NCBI GenBank assembly: GCA_900660155.1
Contig: CABFPE010000122.1
Location: forward strand, 837,993 to 901,992
Reading direction: 5' to 3'
Source of the DNA: Hofstenia miamia
Taxonomy: Eukaryota > Xenacoelomorpha > Acoela > Hofsteniidae
DNA: 64,000 nt
Of this stretch, positions 1 through 12,001 are shown piece after piece (within the stretch, counting starts at the first letter, position 1; every line of letters begins with the position of its first letter). A program made the translations under genes and the position numbers. Below the pieces are notes generated by a model. The model saw nothing but the letters and a program-made list of their open reading frames with translations, ran no database searches and was not told where the DNA came from.

Positions 1-469
1 CTATCCAGAGCTTTGTTCTGTTGGATGGTTTAATTGGGATATTTGTGAATGGGGTGCTTGTGTTCTAGGGTCATTGAATCGGTGGAAACTTTTGAAAATG
101 TTTCCCTGTTGTTAAACTCCCTGGTGGAATAGTTGAGTGATTTGTATCTAATCGATCGGCGTGCTATTTACCCGATAGCGTGTGATCATTGGCATTTGTC
201 TTTATTACTGGCGATAGGAGTGTTAAATAATGCGTTCCCATTTACTATTCTCTTTTGAGATAGCGCGCTCGCTTCACCAAACTTAAAGTAACTCATTATT
301 GGCTATGTGTTACCAACGTTGAATTACAGTTAAACGCTTATTGTTGTTGTTGTTTGGAATGAGGGAATCCGTGGTTGCGCAATGTTTTGGCATTGCCACC
401 GTTCGTGTAGTACAGTGAGATGTTCGTCTGTATTTCATTAGGAGCCGCTTTCGTTTTGTTTGCATTTCT
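1..469. other. Less AT-rich flank upstream of a possible first exon
   Basis: This stretch is visibly less AT-rich than most of the window and has no convincing coding frame. It lies just upstream of an ATG exon that ends in a strong splice donor, so it could contain a 5' UTR or promoter. No TATA box or initiator stands out. The role is inferred from position only. Confidence 0.2.
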
Positions 470-619
470 ATGAGTACATTGCGGGAAACGCAAGCTGTTG
501 TATCTCGCAGTATGCTGAATAAACTCAAAGTACAGCTACTGGCCGTCAGAGCAGGCGCACGACTTCAAAAAGGAATCTCACTCGACCATGTTAACACCTC
601 CTCCAAGTACATTCCACTT
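470..619 (+). CDS. Possible first coding exon of an unidentified gene
   Basis: An ATG at 470 opens a 50-codon frame that ends exactly at a consensus donor (GT at 620-621, reading gtaagt). The exon therefore ends in phase 0. The predicted peptide is basic and polar, starting MSTLRETQAVVSRSML, and resembles no family I can name. The exon is richer in G+C than the DNA after it, as expected for coding sequence here. I could not find the second exon; the next 16 kb is mostly transposon-derived, so the intron would be long. A chance ORF beside a chance donor remains possible. Confidence 0.3.
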
Positions 620-1923
620 GTAAGTTCTTCCGACATTGTTCATTATAATTTTCCTACTAAAATCTCACGCAAACCATGTTACCATTATTTATTTAAGTTG
701 CTAAATCGACCGATTTAATATTTTAAAGAAATTGTCACATTTATTTATCTCTTAGACAATGTAAACAATTTCATTTTTAATTCCCCGACCTCTTCTACTT
801 CTACTTTTCAAGTGCGATTATTGCATACCGTTTATTGCCTTTACCTATATTCTTAGACTTTAATTAATAGCGTACAGTCGTTTCTTCAATCGCACAATAA
901 TTTGTTTTTTAAACTCGTTTCAAACTCTTGTGTTTTAAGTAACAGCGTTTGCATCATCCCGTTTTAGAGTAGTACTTGAGTTAGTGTGTTATTTCTAACA
1001 GGCCTGTCGCCTATTGTATTTGAAGCCCCCTCAGTCGCAATAAAATGCCATTGCGCACACTTTTTACGAGATGCTAGCACAAGGTCTTGGGCCTTTACAT
1101 TTCTATATACTCAATCATATATAACCAGTATTGAAAATGTATGAATTATATTTTGGCATCTTCTAGGTGTGGAATTAACTTCATAATTATAGTTAGTCTG
1201 TTCCACAGGCATTTTATTTTTTCCTTCGTAACTAATGAAGCCTTTAGAAAGGGCCTTCTATCGACTTTTAAGGCATTTTATACATTAATGACACCTGTTG
1301 GTATGCTCAACATTGCTTCTCTTTTGTAGAGATTTTTAGAGCCTTAAATATATTATCAACTCCAGCAATTTTAAATCTTGCAAAAAATAAACTTTTTAAT
1401 AATTTATTTTATAGCTCTCCATTAAGCAATTGGGCTGTATATTTTTTCAACAACGTCTACAATCAGAACAAGTTCAAAAAGTTTTGATGATTCAGATTTA
1501 TCTGATACAAGTCTAAGATTTCAAATGTGGGATGACACTGGGCTGAGAGAAAGTAAACCGAAGAAATAGAACTGTTTCAACTACTATGTTGGGCTTATGT
1601 AAAAATTCATTGTTGTAGAACTTGAAATTTCCAATCCACGCTTGTAGGTAGCGATCAGTCATGTTGAAGAATGACTTCTTTTGCAATTCTAGTTAATGAA
1701 CATACTAGTCTTATAAACTGAATCGAGTAAATAAATACTGAATAGCAGATTTCCCTCTATAGGAATACAGTTCCCGGTCAATACTTTCACTTTATGTTGT
1801 TTGTCCACCTCTTGGTTAATTGACTCCAAGGTGAATTGCTCATCTTGATTTGTAGATTTTTAAGCCAGAATGCATAGTTGGACAATGTCATCACATAGAT
1901 TTAAACTTACTACTTCCTTTAAT
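620..1923. other. AT-rich non-coding stretch
   Basis: Short chance ORFs only, with no recognisable protein, TIR or tandem repeat. It may be intron if the exon at 470-619 is real. Confidence 0.4.
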
Positions 1924-2291
1924 CAGGCGCGGTCCTAGAAAGTTTTGAACCGGGGCGGTTTAAATTTTTTTCCTAAAAATATTATAAAGCGATTATATAT
2001 TTGCACTTTATACAAAATAAATCTATTTATATTTTGCAAAAATGTCAACGATTTATGATGTTTTTCGCACAAAATTTCGGGTTTACATTTATACACATGA
2101 AAGTTAGTCTTTTTGTGACGCCCTTTATTGATGGAAGAGCAAACAATTTTTGGGAAAATTGTTTCTATTGCATGAAAAACACTAAAAAATTATTTTTATC
2201 GCAATAATCACATATAAAGTCCGGCATTTCATATAACGTTTAGACCGTTTTTGAAAGGGAGTGGCCGTCCCCCCCCCTAAAACCGCGCCTG
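1924..2291. mobile_element. hAT-type MITE (368 bp)
   Basis: The ends form an inverted repeat: CAGGCGCGGT at the left, and its complement ACCGCGCCTG closing the right end, with partial matching for a few more bases. The flanking 8-mers, cctttaat (1916-1923) and cgttcaat (2292-2299), match at 6 of 8 positions, as expected of an old 8-bp hAT target duplication. The interior holds a C-run and a short chance ORF (2001-2207) but no transposase, so it is non-autonomous. hAT assignment rests on the CA..TG ends and duplication length. Confidence 0.6.
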
Positions 2292-2299
2292 CGTTCAAT

Positions 2300-3938
2300 T
2301 CAAATCTTCAGTTTTAAATTTTAAGCTTGAATTTAGTCACTAAATAGTATTTTAGTCTCATTCACATGATAAACAATATAATCGTAAATAATTTTTTATG
2401 TTTTTACGAAGAAATTCATATAGGTGTAAAGGACGTTCCCCACGCAGTGGTGACCTTTACCTTTGATTTATGAATATTCAAATTTTAGTAGTGAAGAATT
2501 TTTGAAAAACTTCTCATTTCCGTATTTTAATGCTTCAAGCTTCCTATACCTTAGACATAGTAAACGTTTTCTCAATACTGCAGAAGCCTTGTTACGTTTT
2601 ATTTTCTATTTTTGTCTTTTTCAAAAATTTATCAGTTTGAATTGCTGCAATTGTAGGCTTTGTTCAGTTTTATTAAACAAATCCTGTTGGGCAGGCTCAT
2701 TTAATATACACTGCATAGATTGTTTAGAATAATTTTTTATATTTTGGATTTGCAAACAATATCTATCCAATATATCCATATCAAATTCCTATAATCTTGA
2801 AATTTATATTTAATTATTCTAAAGTGTTTCAACAATTAGATAATATTTATGATGTCTTTCTGGAAGAGGTTTTAACTCCAAATTTCACTTTGAAGCAGAT
2901 TTTATATGGAATTGAAATCTTGCAATCCTTTGAGAAAAAGGGTTACGATATGTTCTATTTCATACGATAAAAGGACCGAATTTTAGTATTTCTTATCATG
3001 CAGTAGTAAGAAAAATCCATTAACAACATATTAAAAGTTTTTGAAATTTTAAATACATTTCCCTGAATGCCAATTATGATTCATAGTTAATAAATAAATT
3101 TAAAATATAATTTTTTTGTGTACCCTTAGCTTGGTTTAGATTCATTTTAGTACTATTTATTGGATTAAAGCATGTTTTCTTGATTTCCAGTTGATAATGA
3201 AAAATATAATGTTGAATGTCTACCATAATGCTAGGTTTTGGGATTAAAATTTTTTTGGGTTCGTTAAAAATTGTTGAACAATATTTTCTTGCAAATTTAT
3301 TAAAACATATTTATAGGAGTTTGTAGCTCCAGTATTGATGAAAACATTTATTAACGAAATCGGCTGTAGCAAAATAACCAGTGGGTTGACACCCGATCTT
3401 ATTTTAAATTATATCGCTTAAATTCCCGATGGTGTTTCTTTTTTTAATGCATTAGTTTAAAGTATTAAAATAGTAAAGCCTTAGCTTAGTATTTTCACAC
3501 TTACATTTTATTCCGTATCCCAGTATTCATTTGAACCAATGCATGCTTGAGTAGATGTCAGTTGATTTCATTTCATTTTCGTTTATTTTTATGTGTTATC
3601 GTAAAATATATTAGTTCGAGGAATTGTAGTTTAACGTAGATTACTAATAAGAGGGGAACGAGGAGAATTTTAATAAATGCCAAGTTGCACATTGTATAAA
3701 ATTAATTGAAAATGTAAATTAGTTTCATTTTATGGAACTTGGCCTCGCATTTTGATTTCTAAATTTCACATTTTATTTCTACCTGTTCCGATATCTGCTT
3801 TCAATAAATATTTATTTGAGTTATTGGAAAATTCAATAGAATCAAATACGCTATTTTTCATCGGACGTTTTTGATCAACTTATGGCGTGACTATTTTTTT
3901 CGTCTATGTTAACCTTGGCATAAATTAATGCATATATA
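2300..3938. other. AT-rich non-coding stretch
   Basis: No coding frame, TIR pair or tandem repeat that I can support. ORFs here are short and low in complexity. Confidence 0.4.
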
Positions 3939-3940
3939 TA

Positions 3941-4550
3941 GGGTTGTCGCATAAGTCTTTTCCGAAAAATTAAGTCAGTAAATAGTTAATATTTTTGCTA
4001 ATAAACAAACATATATTTGAACAAACAATATTTATTCATTTATTAAACAAATGTTAAACAAAACCCTATTCTTTTCCCATATCTCGTAAGTGTCTACAAA
4101 GAGTGCTGTGATGTACGTCTAACACTTCTGCTATTTCTCGGGATGACGCATGCTTGTCTTTTCTAATGAATTCTTTAATTTCCTCATTTAAGAAATCATT
4201 TGACGGGCGGCCAGAACGTTCAGCATCTTGCAGCTTCTCATTTCCACTCTCAAATTTCGTGATCCAATTTCTGCATGTTCTTGATGTCACAACATTAGAA
4301 CCTAGAGTTTCACACATCTCTGCTGCCATCTTTTCAGAATTTAATCCTCTCTTCCAGTTGTAAAACATAATTGCATGTACATTTTCTTGGCTTAAGTTCA
4401 TTGTTGAGTAAATCGATTTTATTCATTAATACTATGCAATTCTAAGTCGAGTGACTGTACCATTATTTTGTCAAAAGAGCTTCAGAGAAAAACTTATAAA
4501 ACTATTATTTCATCAAAAAATATTTTTGGAAAAGACTTATGCGACAACCC
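3941..4550. mobile_element. Mini-mariner element with intact DNA-binding-domain ORF
   Basis: A 610-bp element bounded by TA on both sides (3939-3940, 4551-4552). Its terminal inverted repeats match for about 23 bp, beginning GGGTTGTCGCATAAGTC, with weaker pairing further in. The ends and TA duplication are those of the Tc1/mariner superfamily. The only ORF is the 111-codon transposase N-terminus on the minus strand. The catalytic part is wholly missing, since only about 125 bp separate the stop from the left end. The near-perfect TIRs suggest fairly recent mobility, in trans, or recent arrival. Confidence 0.85.
4066..4401 (-). CDS. Mariner transposase DNA-binding domain, truncated (111 aa)
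   Basis: The frame encodes the paired helix-turn-helix half of a mariner transposase. The first HTH covers roughly residues 8-58, around RTCRNWITKFESGN. A GRPS linker near residue 65 resembles the AT-hook-like linker of mariner proteins. The second HTH is at about 75-108, around SREIAEVLDVHHSTLCRHL. The protein then stops at MGKE, where intact mariners continue into the DDD catalytic domain. The frame begins with ATG and has no internal stop or frameshift despite losing two thirds of the gene. It could bind the element's own TIRs without cutting, acting as a repressor; that is inference. It may equally be a young deletion derivative with no function. Confidence 0.75.
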   Translation of the reverse strand: MNLSQENVHAIMFYNWKRGLNSEKMAAEMCETLGSNVVTSRTCRNWITKFESGNEKLQDAERSGRPSNDFLNEEIKEFIRKDKHASSREIAEVLDVHHSTLCRHLRDMGKE

Positions 4551-4552
4551 TA

Positions 4553-5778
4553 TATTTTCGTTTTAAGATGCCATTTGCAATATTATCATCTTGTAAAAAT
4601 ATTAATTTTACCAATTTTTTTTAGTAGATTTGGACATTTTTGTATAAATTCAGGTATAATTGCGGCACTTGGAACCTGAGTGTATCCTGTGACTAGTGCA
4701 CTCAAAGCCCTGACAGACTCGGTGTCCTAGCCTGGATAATATCACGCTTCAAAGTAATAACACGTCATATATTATGTTTGTTAAGGTTTCTATTTGTGTT
4801 TGTTACGTTTTAGTAACATCAATGCCTACTGCAATCACAGTCTTTCGAGTTGCAGCACAATTAACACCTCGCCTATAGCGCAGCATTTGCTAAAATAAAT
4901 TGGTTTAGGTAACCGTTTTACTTCAACTTGCAACATTTCTTAATATCTATAGCATTTCTTAAATTAGTTTGTTAAACCATTGAAATGTCAATTCAATTTT
5001 CTGCTTCTTTCGAAGTAAATCCCATTGGGTTCTAAGACAACAAAGGTGAAGGAAGTTGTGATGTTGTTTAGATTGAATGTTTGGACAAAGTTTTGTACCA
5101 ATTGTATGCATGTGAAAGTATTATCGCTTCTATCGCATTTGATCATAACACTAAAATGATATGTGGTTGTGCAAGGCCTGTACCCGAACCCTGATCTCAG
5201 CTCTTGTGTATGAAATGTATTTATGAAGCAGACATATCATGTACACACACCCAAGTTAAAATTAGCACTAGAAACGCGACAATAGGTCAAAATGACTTAT
5301 AAGCCCTTTTCCTTCATTATTCATTCAGTAGCTACATATACTTCCAATTATGTTCTATTTCGTAATTTTTCGTATTTGAAGCATCAGATGAAAATTTATT
5401 CTCAAGGAGTACTCGAACATGTTATAAAAGCCATCTTCCAAAACACTGGGTAGTGTCGTTTCTGTTTCAAAGATGTATGTCTAGAAAGAAGTTGTTTTAT
5501 CTAAGCACTTCTTCCCATGCCACTATTTTCTAAATGATTCCAAGCATTTAACTTCAACCCAAAATAAAGTTAAAAATTTCTCACTTCTAAGACAATAAGA
5601 AAAAGCCCCCGGTTTTGTTTATAGTTGCCAGATCTTATATTCATACAAGATGAATGTTGAAATCATCTCAACTAGTCTCCAATAAATTTCAACATCATAA
5701 TACTACATATTTTTAATAATCTAATGCTGTGCATAGATCAGACTTGTCAACGAACCGTAATTTCTAAGCTCGGCTCGG
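4553..5778. other. AT-rich non-coding stretch before assembly gap
   Basis: No supported gene. The last bases before the gap (gctcggctcgg) resemble the GC-rich ends of hAT-type repeats elsewhere in the window, so a repeat probably caused the gap. Confidence 0.35.
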
Positions 5779-6778
5779 NNNNNNNNNNNNNNNNNNNNNN
5801 NNNNNNNNNNNNNNNNNNNNNNNNNNNNNNNNNNNNNNNNNNNNNNNNNNNNNNNNNNNNNNNNNNNNNNNNNNNNNNNNNNNNNNNNNNNNNNNNNNNN
5901 NNNNNNNNNNNNNNNNNNNNNNNNNNNNNNNNNNNNNNNNNNNNNNNNNNNNNNNNNNNNNNNNNNNNNNNNNNNNNNNNNNNNNNNNNNNNNNNNNNNN
6001 NNNNNNNNNNNNNNNNNNNNNNNNNNNNNNNNNNNNNNNNNNNNNNNNNNNNNNNNNNNNNNNNNNNNNNNNNNNNNNNNNNNNNNNNNNNNNNNNNNNN
6101 NNNNNNNNNNNNNNNNNNNNNNNNNNNNNNNNNNNNNNNNNNNNNNNNNNNNNNNNNNNNNNNNNNNNNNNNNNNNNNNNNNNNNNNNNNNNNNNNNNNN
6201 NNNNNNNNNNNNNNNNNNNNNNNNNNNNNNNNNNNNNNNNNNNNNNNNNNNNNNNNNNNNNNNNNNNNNNNNNNNNNNNNNNNNNNNNNNNNNNNNNNNN
6301 NNNNNNNNNNNNNNNNNNNNNNNNNNNNNNNNNNNNNNNNNNNNNNNNNNNNNNNNNNNNNNNNNNNNNNNNNNNNNNNNNNNNNNNNNNNNNNNNNNNN
6401 NNNNNNNNNNNNNNNNNNNNNNNNNNNNNNNNNNNNNNNNNNNNNNNNNNNNNNNNNNNNNNNNNNNNNNNNNNNNNNNNNNNNNNNNNNNNNNNNNNNN
6501 NNNNNNNNNNNNNNNNNNNNNNNNNNNNNNNNNNNNNNNNNNNNNNNNNNNNNNNNNNNNNNNNNNNNNNNNNNNNNNNNNNNNNNNNNNNNNNNNNNNN
6601 NNNNNNNNNNNNNNNNNNNNNNNNNNNNNNNNNNNNNNNNNNNNNNNNNNNNNNNNNNNNNNNNNNNNNNNNNNNNNNNNNNNNNNNNNNNNNNNNNNNN
6701 NNNNNNNNNNNNNNNNNNNNNNNNNNNNNNNNNNNNNNNNNNNNNNNNNNNNNNNNNNNNNNNNNNNNNNNNNNNNNN
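5779..6778. other. Assembly gap, 1000 N
   Basis: Exactly 1000 Ns, suggesting a gap of set rather than measured length. Open frames spanning it are artefacts. Confidence 0.99.
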
Positions 6779-8013
6779 AAATTTCAAGATTATACATGTA
6801 TACTGATTTTATTGGATGTTTCTTAACACTAATTCCATCAGAAATTTTTCACAACCTGTGATGATTTTCCCACAAATTTATAAATATATATATATATATA
6901 TAATTCACAAACTAATTAAGATATTTGAAATCTTAAAACACCACATGATAGCAAATTGTCTCTTCTTTCTCTTTTAATTTTTAATTTGTCTAGACGCGAC
7001 TACCTCTGAATTTTCGCATAGCGCGCCTTGAAGGGACTCACAACGTCTTTCTTCAGAAAATAAAATATTTTAAGGTAGTTGTTGTTCCCATTATTTTATT
7101 TGAACACTAGGTATAGAAATAATTTGAACATTTTTGCCAAAATTGCATTTTTTATTGAAAATATTCGTATTTTCATGTATTTCAGGTACAAGAATAAGTT
7201 TTACCACAAATCTTCACAATTACATGAGCAAGTCGAGCCTCATAGATGTGTTCATGCAAAAGGCATTCAATATTTCTTAACCGGCTTGGATAAAAATCTT
7301 CAAAAAATGCGGATAAATCGATTTTTTAAGTAAAAGTAACCCTAGTTAATTTGGGTATAAATTTGACCGAATTATATGTTTTTAAGAAGTAGATTAAATT
7401 AAAGTTATGCCTTAGAAATGTGTTCTGGGATGTACTTTTTAATACAAAAAGTTTTGTATATCACAATTTCTTAATCGATGCAAAAAGTAGTTTCAAATCT
7501 GTTGAGATTTTCAGGAATCTTATTAAATTACCAAAATTCATAACAACACTATTTACTTTAAGTAATGCTGAAATTTTTTAATACATTGCTAACAAAATTG
7601 TAAAAAACATTACAACTTGGACTCTAAGCTTCAGCTTATGCTTTCTGTTAACTTAGATACCATGAATGTTAATGAAAATTTGTTTTATTAAAACCCCTAA
7701 CAGAGATTTTCAATAAAAAACACCATTTTGTGGGAAAAATATATTTATGTATATACAAGCGTCTTTTGTTGCATAGAAATCTGACGCAGAGTGCATTTAC
7801 AGGTGACAGCAAAAAATTCCTGAAACCTCTATTTTTTCATATTTATTATTGAAAACATGATCTTTTATCAGCTTAATTGTACTTATACACTCATATACAG
7901 AGTGTATATATAAATACAAGTGTATGTGTGTACATACCTATGTATGGGTATACTACCAAACGAATTGCAATCAAAATTCACCTAGTCGTCAAAATGAACT
8001 AAGCTATTGCAGG
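6779..8013. other. AT-rich non-coding stretch with TA microsatellite
   Basis: Contains a TA dinucleotide run at about 6881-6902. The ORFs are short, and none resembles a known protein. Confidence 0.4.
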
Positions 8014-8021
8014 AGGTGGTC

Positions 8022-9737
8022 TAGAGTTGGAATTAGGTTAGGCCGTGCTGGGCTGGATTTTCGATATAGCAATTTGAGAAGGCTGGGCTTGGCCCTAATA
8101 TTTTAATTGGTATTTGAAATACAGGAAAAATTTACTTTGAAACTTAAACTTTTTGCAAATGACAAAAAACATCCTCCCTTAATTAAATCAGCCCTGTATT
8201 GTTGGCTAGTGCAATACTTCAATACTTCTAACACATACATTTTGTCTGCTACAAGCAAAGAGTGTTTCTGTAAACTCCCAGTTACTTTGTGCTTATGTAA
8301 GTTAATCTAACCTGGCAGAGAATTTTAGTAATTGAATATATAAGAACTGATATGTTCTATAAATGAAAAAAGACGATTGCAATCCTGGTATTAATTAGTT
8401 GTGGCAATCTTATATTATTAAATTAGTCGTGACGGTAAGAATAACCTATGAAACGTTACATGTATGATATCTTAGGGCATAGTACTCAGCAGAGGTTCCA
8501 ATATTTTAAAGGATGATTGACTCAAAAAATAGTATTATTATTATATTACCAATATTTTTTCACAATCTATTCCTTTCACATTCTGGTATTCAGGCCACCT
8601 GAGTATGTCTAACACCTTGTTGCATGCATACATTTAAAGATTAATAAACAAAAACAAAAATACAAACATGTTATGAACATTTAATACTCTTTAAGGGATA
8701 TATTGCTTGGATATACAGGAAAGCATTATTCTCCTTAAAACATTATATAAATTGTTGTAAAATAACATTTTAAATGAAATTCTTGGAAAAACCTGTCAAA
8801 ATTTTTTGTACTTTTGTAGAACATGTAAAAATACAAATACAAATAAAATAAGCGCAAATTTTATTTTCATATAGAATTAATTTTTTAGGAAGGTTGGAAT
8901 AAAAGAGTAGCAGAATATAAATGATCTTGTTGTAGTTTCTTTTTGTTTACATGCAAACAGCTAGTTGCAATAATCGATTTCAGGGCAAAATTGGCAGTTA
9001 CGCTTTGTAATGCACAGGGAATATCTGGAGATTAAAGATATTGATAAATTGTTTTCAGTTATGCCAACAATCTCCATTATCTCATTTAAAATTACAATAC
9101 TATCAACGCAACATTTTTATATGTCTTCCATAAAATTCTAGTAAAAGATTCAAATATAAGCAGCTTCATTTATAAAAAGAGGCCACCCATCTAATTTACA
9201 TCGTGCCCTCTGATTTTTGAGATTTTATTATTCAATGAGATGAAAGAGTTTAATAATTTTAAGATGAAACCAACAATTTAAAACAATTTAGAAAATTTTG
9301 GTCTTCATTTGTAACATTTGTGAAAATGCACATTCAATACTATTTGGCAGCCAAATGAAATCATTTACAGGAGAGGCTCACATCCGCGCCAGTAAGGGTT
9401 GAAATCATAAGGTCCCAGGACTACGGCCCTGTATGACATGTTTATTGCATTAATGCTAACAAAGCACCTCGAATTGAATTAGAATTGTTGACGAACTAAA
9501 GCAAAGTGCATGTGCACATATTAATTAATATATTATGCAAATTTTTCAATCAAATTCATAGCATGGTGCTTATGGGTCTCAATGAGGCAAAGACACTATC
9601 ATTAGCGTAAAAAAATATTTGGGTGCGGGGCTTGGACAGAATAATTGGCATTTTGAAATGGACCGGGTGGCTTAGGCCTAGGTTTTATAGGGCTGGGCCG
9701 GGCTTGTGCCTAAATAATCGGCCCAATTCCAACTCTG
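8022..9737. mobile_element. hAT-type element, 1.7 kb, decayed or non-autonomous
   Basis: The ends are inverted: AGAGTTGGAATTAGG near 8023 and CCCAATTCCAACTCTG ending at 9737, both followed inward by GC-rich gggctgg/cccggcc blocks. The outside 8-mers are aggtggtc (8014-8021) and acgtggtc (9738-9745), 7 of 8 identical, a clear hAT-style duplication. The left terminal base appears mutated from C to T. The inside is AT-rich with no convincing transposase. A weak resemblance to a hAT C-terminal stretch near 8180-8290 (LSATSKECFCK) is not strong enough to call. Confidence 0.65.
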
Positions 9738-9745
9738 ACGTGGTC

Positions 9746-10977
9746 ATACCATGTTTTTTTACTTAGTGACTCCACATTTTACATCTGTTGTTTATGTAAG
9801 ATCCGCAGGAAAGTTTAGAGAAACAATTTTGGGGAGGTAGTTAAATAGTCAGGCGCATTCCATACAACCATGGTAACTTCGGATACTAATGCACGTTTTT
9901 TCTATAATTTTAAGCAAGTGATTTTCAATTTTTTAAAAAAATTTTGCTTTCATATTATTTGCACTTACCAATGACCTGAATTGCTACAATGCAATGAACT
10001 ACTCAGGTAATGATTTTTTTGAAATATTCTCTTCATTTTCAATTGCAAAATTATGTAAAATACATGATGTTGCAGAAAATGGTGTTTTAGTGTTAGTCTA
10101 TCTTGATTATTTATAGAACTGCTCAGAGCCAAGTTAACTGATTCAATTTTATTACAAGTTTCGGTTATGTACATACATATTTACATTTAACAGATCTGCT
10201 TAACAGAATCTGCTAATAAGATGCTAATCTTATCAGAATGACCAATTTTAGGTTTTCATTCAGAAAAATAGCTTTATAAAGGGTTGAGTAAATTAAAGTA
10301 AGGAAAATGATTTCAGTTGTTATTTGCTTGATAAAACCAAGATTTGTTTAATTTCTAACTTACTTGTATTTACTGCTCTCAATCATTGATTTTCTTGTAA
10401 TTAAATGTACATATTAGCTAGTTCTTGAAAAGATTTATATGAAAGATATTTATTGAAATCTGCTGAAAAATCGGATAATCTCTCAGAAATTTGCAAACTG
10501 TAACATTGATTACACAAAGAAATTACTAAAAGGTTCTTCAGATAAAATTTCTCCTAAGTAAATTTAAATACACAATACTGATCATAATATGATATAGGTA
10601 TCCCTCAATACAGGGCCATATTAAAGAAAGGCCATGAATCGGCGAAATTCTCTATATTATTGGAGGCAGGAAAAAATGTATTAACACTATTTACATTCAA
10701 ATTCACATAAAAACATAAGTCTTAAGCATAGTTCTGTAATACTGTAGATTTTATATAAGTATGTGTTTTCAATACATGGATATAGATCAAGCATTATATA
10801 AATATCTTGTAAATTTTAAATTGGCACTGTATAAACAAAAATTTACAACCGTGAAAAAATGAAATATTTATATAGCATCGCTTCAAAAACTTTTGCAAAT
10901 TCTTTGCAACAAAACAAACTGTACATTTTCCACACAGGTGTTGAAAAACATAAGAAGTAGTAAAGTAAAGTTACTTG
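9746..10977. other. AT-rich non-coding stretch
   Basis: No gene or repeat boundary that I can support between the hAT element and the P-element relic. Confidence 0.4.
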
Positions 10978-11945
10978 TTAATCCTTCGGATAACACAAGT
11001 GGCCTTGATCAATCAAATTGAGATATGAATCTACAGCCACATTTACTTTATCAAAATGAGCCAAATATCCAACAACATGCATCAATGTTTCAATTGTATC
11101 TTGAATAAGATTTTGTGTTACGCTTTCCATGGAGAGTATCTCCAATACATCAAGTTCATTATCAGACAATGGCACTTTGCAAAGTTGCAAACGGAAATGT
11201 AATATGTAGCACCAGCACACATTCTGAAATGCGGAAAGCATTCCTCTATGGTATCGCCACCAAAATATACCAGCATTACATATTCATGTTTATACGTCCT
11301 ATCAGTTGCAAAAAGATATTTTGCTATGGCAATATATGCGTTGGATAGTCGATAAAGAGCAGAGGCTGCGTCTGTAGACAGCGATCTGACTTTACTAGAA
11401 TTAGAAATGCATGACACGTACTGACCTAACTTTCCAATCCTTTCTAAAAACAACAGCTTTTCGTCATCTAGACTTGATACTGTATTTCCTGATTTTATGT
11501 GCTGTGTAGCGGACTTACAATTTCCAACGTCAAAGTATCTATCAATACGAAAACACAAGGTAGTATCACTAGCTATTAATTTTGTGACAGAGTGACTTTC
11601 CAAAGCTGAAGCAGTGTAGTTGTTAAAGCCTTGCAAAGCTAAAGACATTTTTTGTGTTTCAATCTTTGACGGCCAACTGAAGAATTTGTAAGTGTAGATT
11701 TTTTTACCAAAACTCTCTTGTCATGTTCGCAAAGAAGGCTAATATGCTTCCATTCAGCCTTTCTAACCTCCTCATCATTAGAATCACTTTGTGACATAAA
11801 GTCATAAAAATTAGCTTACTTCATTTTCTCAGTGAACCAACAATTACGAATTGATTTGATCAAATGAGTAAGATCATTAAAAAAATGGCCAATCCACATT
11901 GGCCGAGGGATGGCGACCAAGCCAGGGGGAATCAACGGAAATCTG
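10978..11945 (-). pseudogene. P-element/THAP9-family transposase relic
   Basis: Read on the minus strand, three disrupted pieces follow the order of P-superfamily transposases. At 11945-11840 the DPPHLIKxIRN-type motif appears as LTHLIKSIRNCWFTEK. At 11800-11650 comes AEWKHISLLCEHDKR and a following RQR segment. At 11648-11118 an open 176-codon piece includes ALQGFNNYTASALES and IDRYFDVGNCKS, matching the helper region after the catalytic core. A frameshift near 11200-11240 passes to the piece ending at 10978, which holds HVVGYLAHFDK and YLNLIDQGHLCYPKD, the family's C-terminal GYVAxxF and RGGLxxPS features. A stop near 11818 and at least two frameshifts show it is dead. I saw no TIRs. The superfamily is secure; the subfamily is not. 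Confidence 0.72.
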
Positions 11946-11968
11946 AAGGTGTCCAAAATACGGCAAAC

Positions 11969-12001
11969 AAGGCGGAATATATCTTTAAATTATTCCGCCT
12001 T
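11969..12001. repeat. Perfect 11-bp stem-loop
   Basis: AAGGCGGAATA (11969-11979) and its exact complement TATTCCGCCTT (11991-12001) enclose an 11-nt AT-rich loop. It lies just beyond the 5' side of the P-element relic and could be part of that element's subterminal region. Confidence 0.6.

Noticed and set aside
4660..4760. Less AT-rich patch considered as a tRNA or small RNA gene
   Set aside because: No cloverleaf, A/B box pair or terminator could be traced.
5721..6806. Long open frames on both strands across 5779-6778
   Set aside because: They consist almost entirely of Ns; artefact of the gap.
11115..11348. Plus-strand ORF of 77 aa
   Set aside because: It is the antisense shadow of the P-element relic.
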